A DNA stretch of 37,742 bases from Lingula anatina (Eukaryota; Brachiopoda; Lingulata; Lingulida; Lingulidae): assembly GCF_001039355.2 (NCBI RefSeq), contig NW_019776142.1:6061-43802 (forward strand), written 5' to 3'. Positions 22,001-31,527 of this stretch are shown here, in pieces (position 1 is the first letter of the stretch; each line of letters begins with the position of its first letter). The position numbers and the translations under genes are program-made. A model generated the notes under the pieces. That model saw only the letters and a program-made list of their open reading frames with translations. It made no database searches and was not told where the DNA came from.

Positions 22001-25000
22001 GTGTCCAAGCAAGGTGGATTAGTGTGTGTGCGTGCGTGCTTGCGTGCATGCATGTGACAAACCCAAAAGAGATTTATTTACAATGTGATTGAATTGAGGT
22101 CATGATTACATCATTCTGTGGTTATTAAATCTATCCAATGTATATTGTCTCAGGTCTGGTATCAGAGCTTGCAATGGCCTCGCCTTTAAAGAGAAGTAGA
22201 AGCTTTGGAGGTATCTCTAGGATGTCTTTTTACAAGAACAAAGTCAAGCTAAAAGAACCTCTGAATGTTTGCAAAACTTCTGCAGCTCTACCACTAGGCG
22301 TAATTGGTAAAACAAAGCTTCTTGGCACATTTTAGTTGTTGTTGTTGTCTTGGAAACACTTGCCAGAATTGCTAGTTTAGATACCGTGTTTTTTTTTTTT
22401 TTTTTTTTTCAAGAAATTTAGTTCATGCTGCTTCCACTTAGATGTAACTTTATTTATTTACATGTTCTTCTGAGTTAAACATTAGTCTTTGTCCATTTAG
22501 CCTACAGTCAAAACTAACTTTAGGTTTGTTGTATCTTTTGTTTTCGACCTTTTTTGCCATATTTTTCATATTCTTTGCCAGGATGAATTGCTTTGCTGTA
22601 AAATCTGTAGAAATTTTGCAAACGAGCCCTCTCTTAGACTACTGTGGTATATATACAGTTGGTTTAATATTCACTTTGGAAAAAAAACTCATGAATTTGA
22701 TTAGTAGCTCATTGTTATCTCTGATATAGTGATGAATCTAAAGTGGACATTTACAACAAACAATTAAAAAGTTATATATAAATATAAATTTAAAAATGAA
22801 ATTAAATATCCACGTCAATTTTTGACTGGGCAGCTACTGAGGCAACATACATTAGAAATGCAATTTTCTCAAGCCTTGTGAACATCAGTTTTAATTTAAG
22901 TTTTGAGTATGGTCACTAGCCAAACAAAATGAGAAACCCCTATATTGCCTTCCACAACACAAAACAATTGAGAGGGTAATAATTTCAAAATGCAGCCACT
23001 TGGAGAGGGATATTTAAAGAGAGGACTGTTAGGTCACTTGGTAATTGGATTAATTTTAAATGACCTAACATAGAACTGATGTGAACAAGATTTTACCTAT
23101 GTTTGATTTGAGTGTTCTTTTAATTTTCAATCCACTATCTGGTGCATGGCAGTTGTAGTGTTAACCAATAGTTTTGATTTGTGCATGTGAATTATATAAA
23201 TTATTGAACTGTGCTTGTGCTTAAAATGATCTCATTATCTATTGATCAAGGCATAGCTATAAAGTTGGCATGATAATTAGCTCTGCCATTTAAAGTGAAT
23301 TTTAGGCACTGTTTTGATCATCTGACATTTCCAGTAAACTACTGTCACAGGAATTTTACATTTGTCCATCAAAAACAAATCATTTATGTTACAGTGCCAA
23401 AAATTACCATGTTTCCACATAGAAATCAATTTCGTGTCAATTTCTCTTGTAGTGTAGGTGGATGTTAAAAGTGATAGTTTGTTGTTTTTTAGATGCATCT
23501 TTTCTGTAGTTAGAACTGTTACAGGTGGCGTTGCTGTTTTTTTGTGAACATTTAGAAAATGCCAGATCACGTTAGAAATTTTGTCGATTGCTTAAGATGA
23601 TGTGTTGTGGCTGAAGATTTTTTATCTGTTTATGTGTGGTTTGATGAAACTGAGTTACATGCATATGGTTAATACTGCAGATATAGCAGATGATTCAAGA
23701 TGATGTACATTAAAGTTAGAGATTCCTTCTGTTATCACTTCCTCTGTTGATTTACGTGCAGTGCCCCTGAATCCTTAATGACTAGCCATTTTCAAATGGT
23801 TTATAAACTGTTTTATTAAGCGCCTGTAACTTTGAAAATGACATTCACCTCGCACTAACAGAATACGAAGAAGTGATCAGAGCTGCACTTTTGTCCAATC
23901 ATGTAGAAGATGTTTTTATTTATTTTTTAAAAATTTTATTTATTTATTTATTTATTTTTGTCTTCAGGTTCTGGTCTTGTGCTGGACTGGCAGCAGGAGT
24001 CTGAGAAGTTGCTGGCTTCTGGAGATGCCAGAATTATCAGGATATGGGACACACAGAGTGAGCTCAAAGTACAGGTACATATCTCCAAGAAATCTCCATG
24101 AAGCAAATTGCAATTATTTTATCACTATGAATTATCTTCTTTGTGTCAGTTAATCTTAAATTTGATATAATTAAGCTGATAATGAAGGTACAAGTAGTTG
24201 TCATATCTGGAGGCAAGTAGTGTGTTCAAACAAATTGGCATTAAGACAGTTGCTTTTTCTTTAAGGATATCCCAACTGGTGCTGATAGCTGTGTTACCAG
24301 CCTTGCAAGTGATAGTGCCAGAAGTTCTCTAGTCATTGCAGGATGTGGAGATGGGTCTGTGAGGCTTTATGACAGGAGGCTATCACCTACAGAATGGTAC
24401 ATTTTCAGTACAAATAAGCTGTCATGAAATATTGTAAATTAAAATATTTTGCCATAAACTTTAGAAGTATTACAAGATGTGGTAATTTGCTCCTCATTCT
24501 TGCTATGAGCTAGTTTTTACTGCAAAGGCAACTTAGGAATTTTATCAGTATATTATATTTAAGTTGGAGCTCATATCATTTACCCTTTGCCAGTATCCAA
24601 TGTAAGATTTAATCTTCATTTTTATGTACAGACACAGATGTGTCTGTACATATTGCCATCACCTGCGTCTGTCGTCGCCGTGCACTTTCCTTGTANTTTT
24701 TCCTCAGCACTGAGAACTCACCTGTGAAAGGATTTCAGACTGGTGCTAGCCCGCCAATCAATATGAGAGGGGGCGGAGACCCTAGGAGTCCTGGGGCCTT
24801 GACCCTGGGGCAGCAGTACCAGTACTCTGCTCAGTACTCCAGAACCAGAAAACTGTTTGACAAAGGTCCAATTGTAAGTATAGGTTGGGGTTTTGAGAAT
24901 GCCAATACTATGCAATAATTTACTTTCTCCACATTTGATCATTTTAAAACATAACAATTTTATTTTCATTGCTGATTATGCTGTCTTTAGAGTACTGCTT

Positions 25001-28000
25001 CATTCCTTATCAATGCATATACTTGTTTTAATGGTAAAAATTGATATCAACAGGTGGAAGAATCGGATGAAGAAGTAACAAGTCCTACCTCTGGGAACTC
25101 TACAACCAAAGAGCAGATAGTTTCTACAGAGTTCTTCGACTGGTGCTGCAAAAGATTTGCTCAGCCAATCATGAAAGCCGGGGATGAAACTGAGGCCGAT
25201 AGCGAGTCTTATTTGGAACGAGAGTATCGCTACATGAGGAATGGCTGCATCAGGAGAGAGGCCAGAGAGGAGCAGGAAAGAGCAGGTTTGTTACGGAAAT
25301 TGCCTCCTGGGTGCTTCTCTTCTTTCTTACCTAAGTTCTGTTCATCACCTACTATCTGTCCCATGCATGATATTTTTTTCTGGAGCAACTTTGTGCAAGG
25401 TATAAAGTAAATACAGTGTGTGGATAGGGAGGTGGGTTCTCAACTGGGTGCTTACATAGGAAATTTGTCAAATGTGTGCAGTAGAAGCTTGTACAAGATA
25501 GTGTAATAGTGTGTTCATCCATGTATATTCAATGTGGTGCAAGCAAAGTTCCCTTCCTGTCAGAAGAAGGTATAATTGTACTTTATATTTCACCAAGTTG
25601 ATATACCATGCATTTGAACTGTGGATTATCTTTATGAATCAGTGTGTTGTCCTTTTCATATTCTCCTCATATCCTTAATGCTGCTAGTTTTTGTTTTATT
25701 TTCAGGTTTTAATCGTGTAGATGATCAAGTGTTTATTAACAAAAACCTTGGCAGTCCTTCTGTGATAAAATTCCACCCTTATGAACCCCACTTGGCTGTG
25801 GCAGACAAGGAAGGTGTGAGGTAGGTTGGCAAAGCAAGGAGGTTGGGGGAACATTCCAAATATTTTGAATATCATTAGGCAAAGTAGATATTCATTTGCA
25901 ATTATATAGTCTGATGTATATATAATCCAAATATGCATATAGAGTGTTGGAGTAGTATCGAAGGAATTTTTTGTGACGTCGGTATTAATTTTTCCCCAAG
26001 TATGAAAACATGAATGATGTATTGAAAAAATAAATTTTCAGCATTTGGGAATGGGAGCAAGGCACTAGGCTCAACTACTTTTTTAACACAAACCCTAAAC
26101 ACAGCAGAATCACCTCCATGGATTTTGTCAATGGCCATGACAAAGCTCTGCTGTTAATGGGATCAGGTAAAATATTTTGCCTTTTTAAAAAATGAGACAT
26201 GCAAATAAAAGGTATTAAAAGTTTTTTATTTATTTATTTAAAGCTGTATTTATGCTGCCAAACATAACAAATCATGATTGTTTCGAGTTTTGATTTAATT
26301 ATTTAATCTGCCTAAGTTTTGCCTATTTATGAGATTGAATTGTTTTCAGATGATGGTGCTGTGAGACTGTGGCGTAACTACAGTGGAGAATTGGAAGAGG
26401 GAGCTCAGGAGATGGTCACAGCATGGCAGGCATTATCTGACATGCTGCCCTCAACTAGAGGTACTGATATGTATGCCCAGTATTATTGTAGAATTTCTAT
26501 CTGTGAATTAAACTTTCTTTTGATAATAAATGAAAATTATCAAACACAAGACAAAAAAAAAATTCATACTGTTAACATATGGCCAACCTGGACATAGGCC
26601 TTCATCAGACTTTTTTGACTTGTGTTTGAATAATTTTTATTTATGATCCAACTACCAAGCTAATGAACATTTTTGCTTATCTTTTGATAACTGTTTTTTT
26701 TTAAAATTTATCTGTAGAGATAAATGGTCTAGTTTACTGTACTTTTCTAGTCACTTTTTATTTAAATTGGTAGTAATGGAATGGGTGAGCTTTGTTTGCA
26801 ATTTTTCAAAGTAGTGTGCATGGTATTGCACTTGTGGTCTTAGATAATAGAATTTAGCATGAAATGTCCCATTGGCAGTGCCTGTAGTCTTCAGTATGCA
26901 TTGTGCAGCTAATTTAGAAACTTTGTATTTGAACTGTTGAGCACTATTTTATTCAGAAAAGAATATGCTTTTATTCCTTGCTGATAATGGCAAGAGTAGA
27001 GTTTGTAAATTTTTATGTACACCCAAGTCAAAGGTAGCTATCTTGTATGAAGCAGATATAATACTCATTATCATGCTCAGTTATATAAATGTGGCCCAAA
27101 AGTAGAATATTTACTTTATTTGTGGTCAGATTTTTTGCTCTTAGTCAAAAGTCGGATGTTAGGTGATTAGAAAATAATTTTAGATACAGCTAAGTTAAAA
27201 AATAAAATTATGAGTGCTTCTGAGTCCAGTGTCCAAGCAAGGTGGATTAGTGTGTGTGCGTGCGTGCTTGCGTGCATGCATGTGACAAACCCAAAAGAGA
27301 TTTATTTACAATGTGATTGAATTGAGGTCATGATTACATCATTCTGTGGTTATTAAATCTATCCAATGTATATTGTCTCAGGTCTGGTATCAGAGCTTGC
27401 AATGGCCTCGCCTTTAAAGAGAAGTAGAAGCTTTGGAGGTATCTCTAGGATGTCTTTTTACAAGAACAAAGTCAAGCTAAAAGAACCTCTGAATGTTTGC
27501 AAAACTTCTGCAGCTCTACCACTAGGCGTAATTGGTAAAACAAAGCTTCTTGGCACATTTTAGTTGTTGTTGTTGTCTTGGAAACACTTGCCAGAATTGC
27601 TAGTTTAGATACCGTGTTTTTTTTTTTTTTTTTTTCCAAGAAATTTAGTTCATGCTGCTTCCACTTAGATGTAACTTTATTTATTTATATATTCTTCTGA
27701 GTTAAACATTAGTCTTTGTCCATTGAACCTACAGTCAAAACTAACTTTAGGTTTGTTGTATCTTTTGTTTCGGACCTTTTTTGCCATATTTTTCATATTC
27801 TTTTGCTAGGATGCATTGCTTTGCTGTAATGTCTGTAGAAATTTTGCAAACGAGCCCTCTCTTGGTATATATACAGTTGGTTTAATATTCACTTTGGAAA
27901 AAAAACTCATGAATTTGATTAGTAGCTCATTGTTATCTCTGATATAGTGATGAATCTAAAGTGGACATTTAAAACAAACAATTAAAAAATTATATTTAAA

Positions 28001-29153
28001 TATAAATTTAAAAATAGAATTAAATATCCACGTCAATTTTTGACTGGGCAGCTACTGAGGCAACATACATTAGAAATGCAATTTTCTCAAGCCTTGTAAA
28101 CATCAGTTTTAATTCAAGTTTTGAATATGGTCACTAGCCAAACAAAATGAGAAGCCCCTATATTGATTTCCACAACATAAAAACAATTGAGAGGGTAATA
28201 ATTTCAAAATGCAGTCACTTGGAGAGGGATATTTAAAGACAAGCCTGATAGGTCACTTGGTAATTGGATTCATTTTAAATGACCTAACATAGAACTGATG
28301 TGAACAAGCTTTTACCTATGTTTGATTGAGTGTTCTTTTGACTTTCAATCCACTATCCGGTGCATGGCAGTTGTAGTGTTAACCAATAGTTTTGATTTGA
28401 GCATGTGAATTATATAAATTAGTGTGCTGTGCTTGTGCTTAAAATGATCTCATTTTTTGTCGATTGAGGCATAGCTATAAAGTTGGCATGATAATTAGCT
28501 CTGCCATTTAAAGTGAATTTTAGGCACTGTTTTGATCATCTGACATTACCAGTAAACTACTGTCACAGGAATTTTACATGTATCCATCAAAAACAAATCA
28601 TTTATGTTACAGTGCCAAAAATTACCATGTTTCCACATAGAAATCAATTTCGTGTCAATTTCTCTTGTAGTGTAGGTGGATGTTAAAAGTGATAGTTTGT
28701 TGTTTTTTAGATGCATCTTTTCTGTAGTTAGAACTGTTACAGGTGGCGTTGCTGTTTTTTCTGAACATTTAGAAAATGCCAGATCACGTTAGAAATTTTG
28801 TCGATTGCTTAAGATGATGTGTTGTGGCTGAAGATTTTTTATCTGTTTATGTGTGGTTTGATGAAACTGAGTTACATGCATATGGTTAATACTGCAGATA
28901 TAGCAGATGATTCGAGATGATGTACATTAAAGTTAGAGATTCCTTCTGTTATCACTTCCTCTGTTGATTTACGTGCAGTGCCCCTGAATCCTTATTGACT
29001 AGCCATTTTCAAATGGTTTATAAACTGTTTTATTAAGCGCCTGTAACTTTGAAAAATGACATTCACCTCGCACTAACAGAATACGAAGAAGTGATCAGAG
29101 CTGCACTTTTGTCCAATCATGTAGAAGATGTTTTTATTTATTTTTTAAAATTT

Positions 29154-29184
<31 letters not shown>

Positions 29185-31527
29185 TTTTTGTCTTCAGGTT
29201 CTGGTCTTGTGCTGGACTGGCAGCAGGAGTCTGAGAAGTTGCTGGCTTCTGGAGATGCCAGAATTATCAGGATATGGGACACACAGAGTGAGCTCAAAGT
29301 ACAGGTACATATCTCCAAGAAATCTCCATGAAGCAAATTGCAATTATTTTATCACTATGAATGATCTTCTTTGTGTCAGTTAATCTTAAATTTGATATAA
29401 TTAAGCTGATAATGTAGGTACAAGTAGTTGTCATATCTGGAGGCAAGTAGTGTGTTCAAACAAATTGGCATTAAGACAGTTGCTTTTTCTTTAAGGATAT
29501 CCCAACTGGTGCTGACAGCTGTGTTACCAGCCTTGCAAGTGATAGTGCCAGAAGTTCTCTAGTCATTGCAGGGTGTGGAGATGGGTCTGTGAGGCTTTAT
29601 GACAGGAGGCTATCACCTACAGAATGGTACATTTTTAGCACAAATAAGCTGTCATGAAACATTGTAAATTAAAATATTTTGCCATAAACTTTAGAAGTAT
29701 TACAAGATGTGGTAATTTGCTCCTCATTCTTGCTATGAGCTAGTTTTTACTGCAAAGGCAACTTAGGAATTTTATCAGTATATAATATTTAAGTTGGAGC
29801 TCATATCATTTACCCTTTGCCAGTATCCAATGTAAGATTTAATCTTCATTTTTATTTAATTTTATCAGGTTTCTTTTTTTTTTAAGACAAAAAAGGAAAG
29901 GGGGAACTAACAATATGTTTTACAGATAGAAGGAAAGAGAAACCTCACAAGTGTCATTTAGTATGAATATGCAGTCTAAGGCCCCATTCCCAGAGACACC
30001 ATCATTCTACGTGATCGATCCAACTCTGCTGGGACTCGCTGAATGCAATCAGTTTAACTGAATGACACACCTCATCCTGACATTGAGTAAGGTACATAAA
30101 AACTGGTGGTTATATAAGTACGTTGGAAACTAAAGGAGGTGTGTCATTCAGTTAAGCTGATTGCACACAGTGAGTCCCAACAGAGTTAGATCAACTACAT
30201 AGACCCATGGCATCTGTGGGAATTTGGTCTAAGGTAAGGTAAGATTTTTTATTGTATAAATTGTATTTTCAGCCGCGTGATGACACTACGGGAGCACACA
30301 GGGTGGGTGGTCAAGGTGTTCCTTCAGAAAGGTGCCGATGGAAAAATCATCAGTAGTAGCGTGGCTGGTGACGTGCGATTCTGGGATCCAAGGTTCACGG
30401 AATCTGTGAACACAATACAGATGCAGCAAGGTTTGACGTCACTGGAGGTACATCCTGTAGCAGATGTGTTAGCGTGGTGAGTTTGGAATAGAAAAACGTG
30501 TCATATTGAGCGTAATACTAATTGTAGTGCAAGCTATTAAAATGAATATTTTATTCATTACATTGACTGAACTGTTCTAGTTTGTTATTGACAGGTTGCA
30601 TAATAATAGAATGGTGATGGCTTTTGAATTTTTGAGTTTTCATTTTTTTCTTTTAATTTCTGATATTAAGTTTCATTCTTATTCTTACATTATTTTAAAG
30701 GAAGTGAAGGTTTGATGCAGTGGAAGTATGATGTTATCCAGGGTAATTTATATCAAACCCACTGCTGGCATTTCAGTTTTTGCTTTCTATACTGTTGTGT
30801 CTGATCAAATCAATGATGCTACTTCTTGGTTGTTGGTATTTCAGTGGCTCAGTAAACCAGTATATCACAGTGTTTAACAAGTCTGGTGACAATCTCAGTA
30901 CTATCAAGTATCATGATGGCTTCATGGGGCAGAGGATAGGACCCATTTCATGCATGGCTTTTCATCCTCACAGGGTAAGATTACATAGAGACAGCTGCAA
31001 TTGAACTTTGACATTTTTTAAAATAAATACTTCATGTTGGTTCAACCATAGCCATATAGCCATTTGCAGATTAATTGAATATTTTTTTAATAGGAAGTGG
31101 GCATCTAAATGAAAACAGAGGGAGTTAGGGATATTTTTTCACTGGCTTGGATGAGAGGAACTGTTGCATTAAATCTTAACAGCAACTTCTCTTTATCTCT
31201 GGCAAAAAAGTAGAAAGTTTGTGTGAGTGGAGTTTTTAACTGCCCTGGCAAACAGTACGTAGTAATGATTATCATTTACTTGCCCTAAAAGGCAAAATTT
31301 ATGTTTCCAGGAAGATTTTGATTTTGATGTACATGTACAGTTTTGATTGTCTCCCATTGAGAAAATCATTTTGCATTCCATGCTATAGTTTTTCTTATAA
31401 TTCTTGCATATTTCTAGTTGCAACTATATTTTTAATATCCTGTGTTGTATATCAGGTAAAACTTGCTGCTGGCAGTACGGACTCATTTGTGTCAGTGTAT
31501 TCAACACCAGACACCAAGAAGAGATAA
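6178..31527 (+). CDS. RPTOR: RPTOR, regulatory-associated protein of mTOR (raptor); contains a tandemly repeated exon block
   Basis: Raptor is the scaffold of mTORC1. It binds mTOR, recruits TOS-motif substrates such as S6K and 4E-BP, and binds Rag GTPases at the lysosome. Thirty-three exons can be joined from ATG at 6178 to TAA at 31525-31527, giving 1405 residues if the repeated block (exons 22-29) is counted once; human raptor is 1335 as I recall it. Domain order matches the family: RNC caspase-like domain, HEAT repeats, phospho-linker, WD40 propeller. Landmarks are [50 protein letters not shown] and HDGFMGQR. Exon coordinates are given in the block entries. Exons 22-29 are present twice, probably two assembled alleles but possibly a real in-frame duplication. 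A 51-residue phase 1-1 exon (exon 27) has no counterpart in the vertebrate protein I remember. Confidence 0.95.
6756..7178. repeat. Fold-back element, copy 1, in RPTOR intron 1
   Basis: The left arm at about 6756-6820 is the imperfect reverse complement of the right arm at about 7115-7178. Shared blocks include GGGACTC-GCTGAATGCA-TCAG on one side and CTGATTGCATCCAGCGAGTCC on the other. About 290 bases of unrelated sequence lie between the arms. A second member of the same family lies at about 29975-30233. Outer ends are not sharply defined. It is a MITE-like palindromic element with no coding capacity that I can see. Confidence 0.65.
9250..9420. repeat. Degenerate ~41-bp minisatellite in RPTOR intron 5
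   Basis: About four diverged units with a period of 41-42 bp share the words GCAATCTTTG, GGAATGCAATAATT and a CATTCAAATG-type end. An inverted fragment of the unit (CAAAGATTGCGTTAGAAC) lies at 9496-9513, so the region can fold back on itself. Confidence 0.65.
9807..16007 (+). CDS. RPTOR: RPTOR exons 6-18: HEAT-repeat region
   Basis: Exons: 9807-9997, 10611-10670, 11095-11195, 11443-11587, 12133-12310, 12775-12858, 13243-13353, 13549-13623, 14198-14263, 14473-14571, 14803-14895, 15397-15537 and 15833-16007, residues about 215-720. All phases join. Conserved stretches include [93 protein letters not shown] and [13 protein letters not shown]. This alpha-solenoid packs against the mTOR HEAT domain and helps bind Rag GTPases. 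Exon 18 ends in a His/Gly-rich stretch more variable than the rest. Most splice sites are canonical; the exon 14 acceptor (ATTTAAG) is weak, but the frame requires it. Confidence 0.94.
10031..10112. repeat. (GT)n microsatellite
   Basis: Two GT runs are separated by CATGTGCATGCGCAC, just inside RPTOR intron 6 and about 33 bases after the donor. Any open frame across it is a repeat artefact. Confidence 0.95.
10871..10885. repeat. Short perfect palindrome GGTCACGGCGTGACC
   Basis: Seven-base arms flank a single central base in RPTOR intron 7. It is unusually GC-rich for the surrounding AT-rich intron. It may be part of an interspersed repeat, but no second copy was seen in this window. Confidence 0.5.
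12924..13006. repeat. Perfect 35-bp inverted repeat with 13-nt loop in RPTOR intron 11
   Basis: The left arm at 12924-12958 is the exact reverse complement of the right arm at 12972-13006 with no mismatch. The loop is GAGTACAGTCACC. It lies 66 bases after the exon 11 donor. Transcribed with the gene, it would form a fully paired hairpin. It could be a snap-back element or a recent inverted duplication. Confidence 0.95.
14749..14800. repeat. (ATT)n microsatellite abutting the exon 16 acceptor
   Basis: A run of TTA/ATT triplets with a few substitutions (TTG, TCA) ends directly at the AG (14801-14802) before RPTOR exon 16. It takes the place of a normal polypyrimidine tract. Confidence 0.9.
16553..18780 (+). 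CDS. RPTOR: RPTOR exons 19a, 19b and 20: phospho-regulated linker with AMPK-type sites
   Basis: Exon 19a at 16553-16627 (phase 1-1), exon 19b at 16816-16900 (phase 1-2, donor GTAAGT) and exon 20 ending at 18780. For exon 20, an acceptor AG at 18541-18542 fits inclusion of 19b. The stronger-looking CCCAG ending at 18535 fits direct joining to exon 18 or 19a. Exon 19a encodes [15 protein letters not shown], which aligns with the human segment around Ser722. Exon 20 encodes [13 protein letters not shown], which aligns with the segment around Ser792. Both keep the AMPK pattern: hydrophobic at -5, basic at -4/-3, hydrophobic at +4. Exon 20 then enters conserved HEAT-like sequence ([20 protein letters not shown]). 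Exons 19a and 19b are inferred from frame and similarity and are less sure than the rest. Confidence 0.7.
19131..19243 (+). CDS. RPTOR: RPTOR exon 21: linker exon, last exon before the duplicated block
   Basis: The acceptor CCTTCCAG and donor AA|GTAAAT bound a 113-base exon that ends in phase 2. It encodes a Ser/Pro/His-rich stretch ([20 protein letters not shown]), matching the low-complexity linker before the propeller in other raptors. It occurs once only. The duplicated block begins in the next intron. Confidence 0.85.
19435..24625 (+). repeat. RPTOR: RPTOR tandem block, copy A (exons 22-29)
   Basis: Exons 19442-19607, 19788-20019, 20500-20614, 20838-20962, 21112-21222, 22154-22306, 23968-24074 and 24266-24396. 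The block repeats at 24701-29855. It encodes the end of the linker, then the start of the WD40 propeller ([90 protein letters not shown]). All exons are open with intact splice sites, so it is not an obvious pseudogene. Copies differ by roughly ten exonic bases by my count, mostly synonymous. Intron differences are denser: copy A has a stretch near 20290-20345 that copy B lacks. Confidence 0.93.
22154..22306 (+). CDS. RPTOR: RPTOR exon 27 (copy A): 51-codon phase 1-1 cassette-type exon
   Basis: The exon is bounded by TGTCTCAG and G|GTAAAAC. It is 153 bases long and starts and ends in phase 1, so including or skipping it keeps the frame. It encodes a basic, Ser-rich insert ([20 protein letters not shown]) placed between the TRG and SGLVLDW segments of the propeller. 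These are adjacent in human raptor as I remember it. The second copy (27382-27534) reads the same base for base. KRSRSFG resembles a basophilic kinase / 14-3-3 mode-1-like site. The insert's function is unknown. Confidence 0.75.
24625..24695 (+). mobile_element. Terminal fragment of an interspersed element at the duplication joint
   Basis: It opens with a 26-base palindrome at 24625-24650 (12-bp arms around GA; TGTACAGACACA is the left arm) and continues CCATCACCTGCGTCTGTCGTCG then CCGTGCACTTT. The same sequence, reverse complemented, ends the element near 36285-36379. It starts exactly where copy A stops matching copy B and ends at the N at 24696. It is probably an insertion in one allele, cut off by an assembly gap. 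Confidence 0.8.
24696..24696. other. Single ambiguous base N (assembly joint)
   Basis: This is the only N seen in the window. It lies between the truncated mobile-element tail and the first base shared with copy B's start (24701). It is likely a gap or an unresolved consensus base. Confidence 0.9.
24701..29855 (+). repeat. RPTOR: RPTOR tandem block, copy B (exons 22-29)
   Basis: Exons 24708-24873, 25054-25285, 25706-25820, 26042-26166, 26350-26460, 27382-27534, 29198-29304 and 29496-29626. Each has exactly the same length as its copy A partner. Amino-acid differences I see are few (Pro to Thr in exon 23, Thr to Ala in exon 26). The exon 24 donor changes from GTGAGT to GTAGGT, both usable. 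This copy continues naturally into exon 30. The TTTA-repeat length before exon 28 differs between copies, as does the poly-T after exon 27. Confidence 0.93.
29975..30233. repeat. Fold-back element, copy 2, in RPTOR intron 29
   Basis: Arms of about 98 bases (29975-30072 and 30135-30233) are imperfect reverse complements separated by about 62 bases. Shared words with copy 1 (6756-7178) include GGGACTCGCTGAATGCAATCAG on the left arm, split as GGGACTCGCTGAA and TGCAATCAG. The outer ends read CTAAGGCCCCATT and, inverted, CCTTAGACCAAATT. Confidence 0.75.
30273..31527 (+). CDS. RPTOR: RPTOR exons 30-32: end of WD40 propeller and stop
   Basis: Exons 30273-30476, 30845-30974 and 31456-31527. Exon 30 begins [15 protein letters not shown] using two bases from exon 29. 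Exon 31 encodes [15 protein letters not shown] and [20 protein letters not shown]. Exon 32 encodes [20 protein letters not shown] and stops at TAA 31525-31527, ending the protein a few residues after the last blade, as in other raptors. Phases join cleanly from exon 29 of either copy. Confidence 0.95.
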
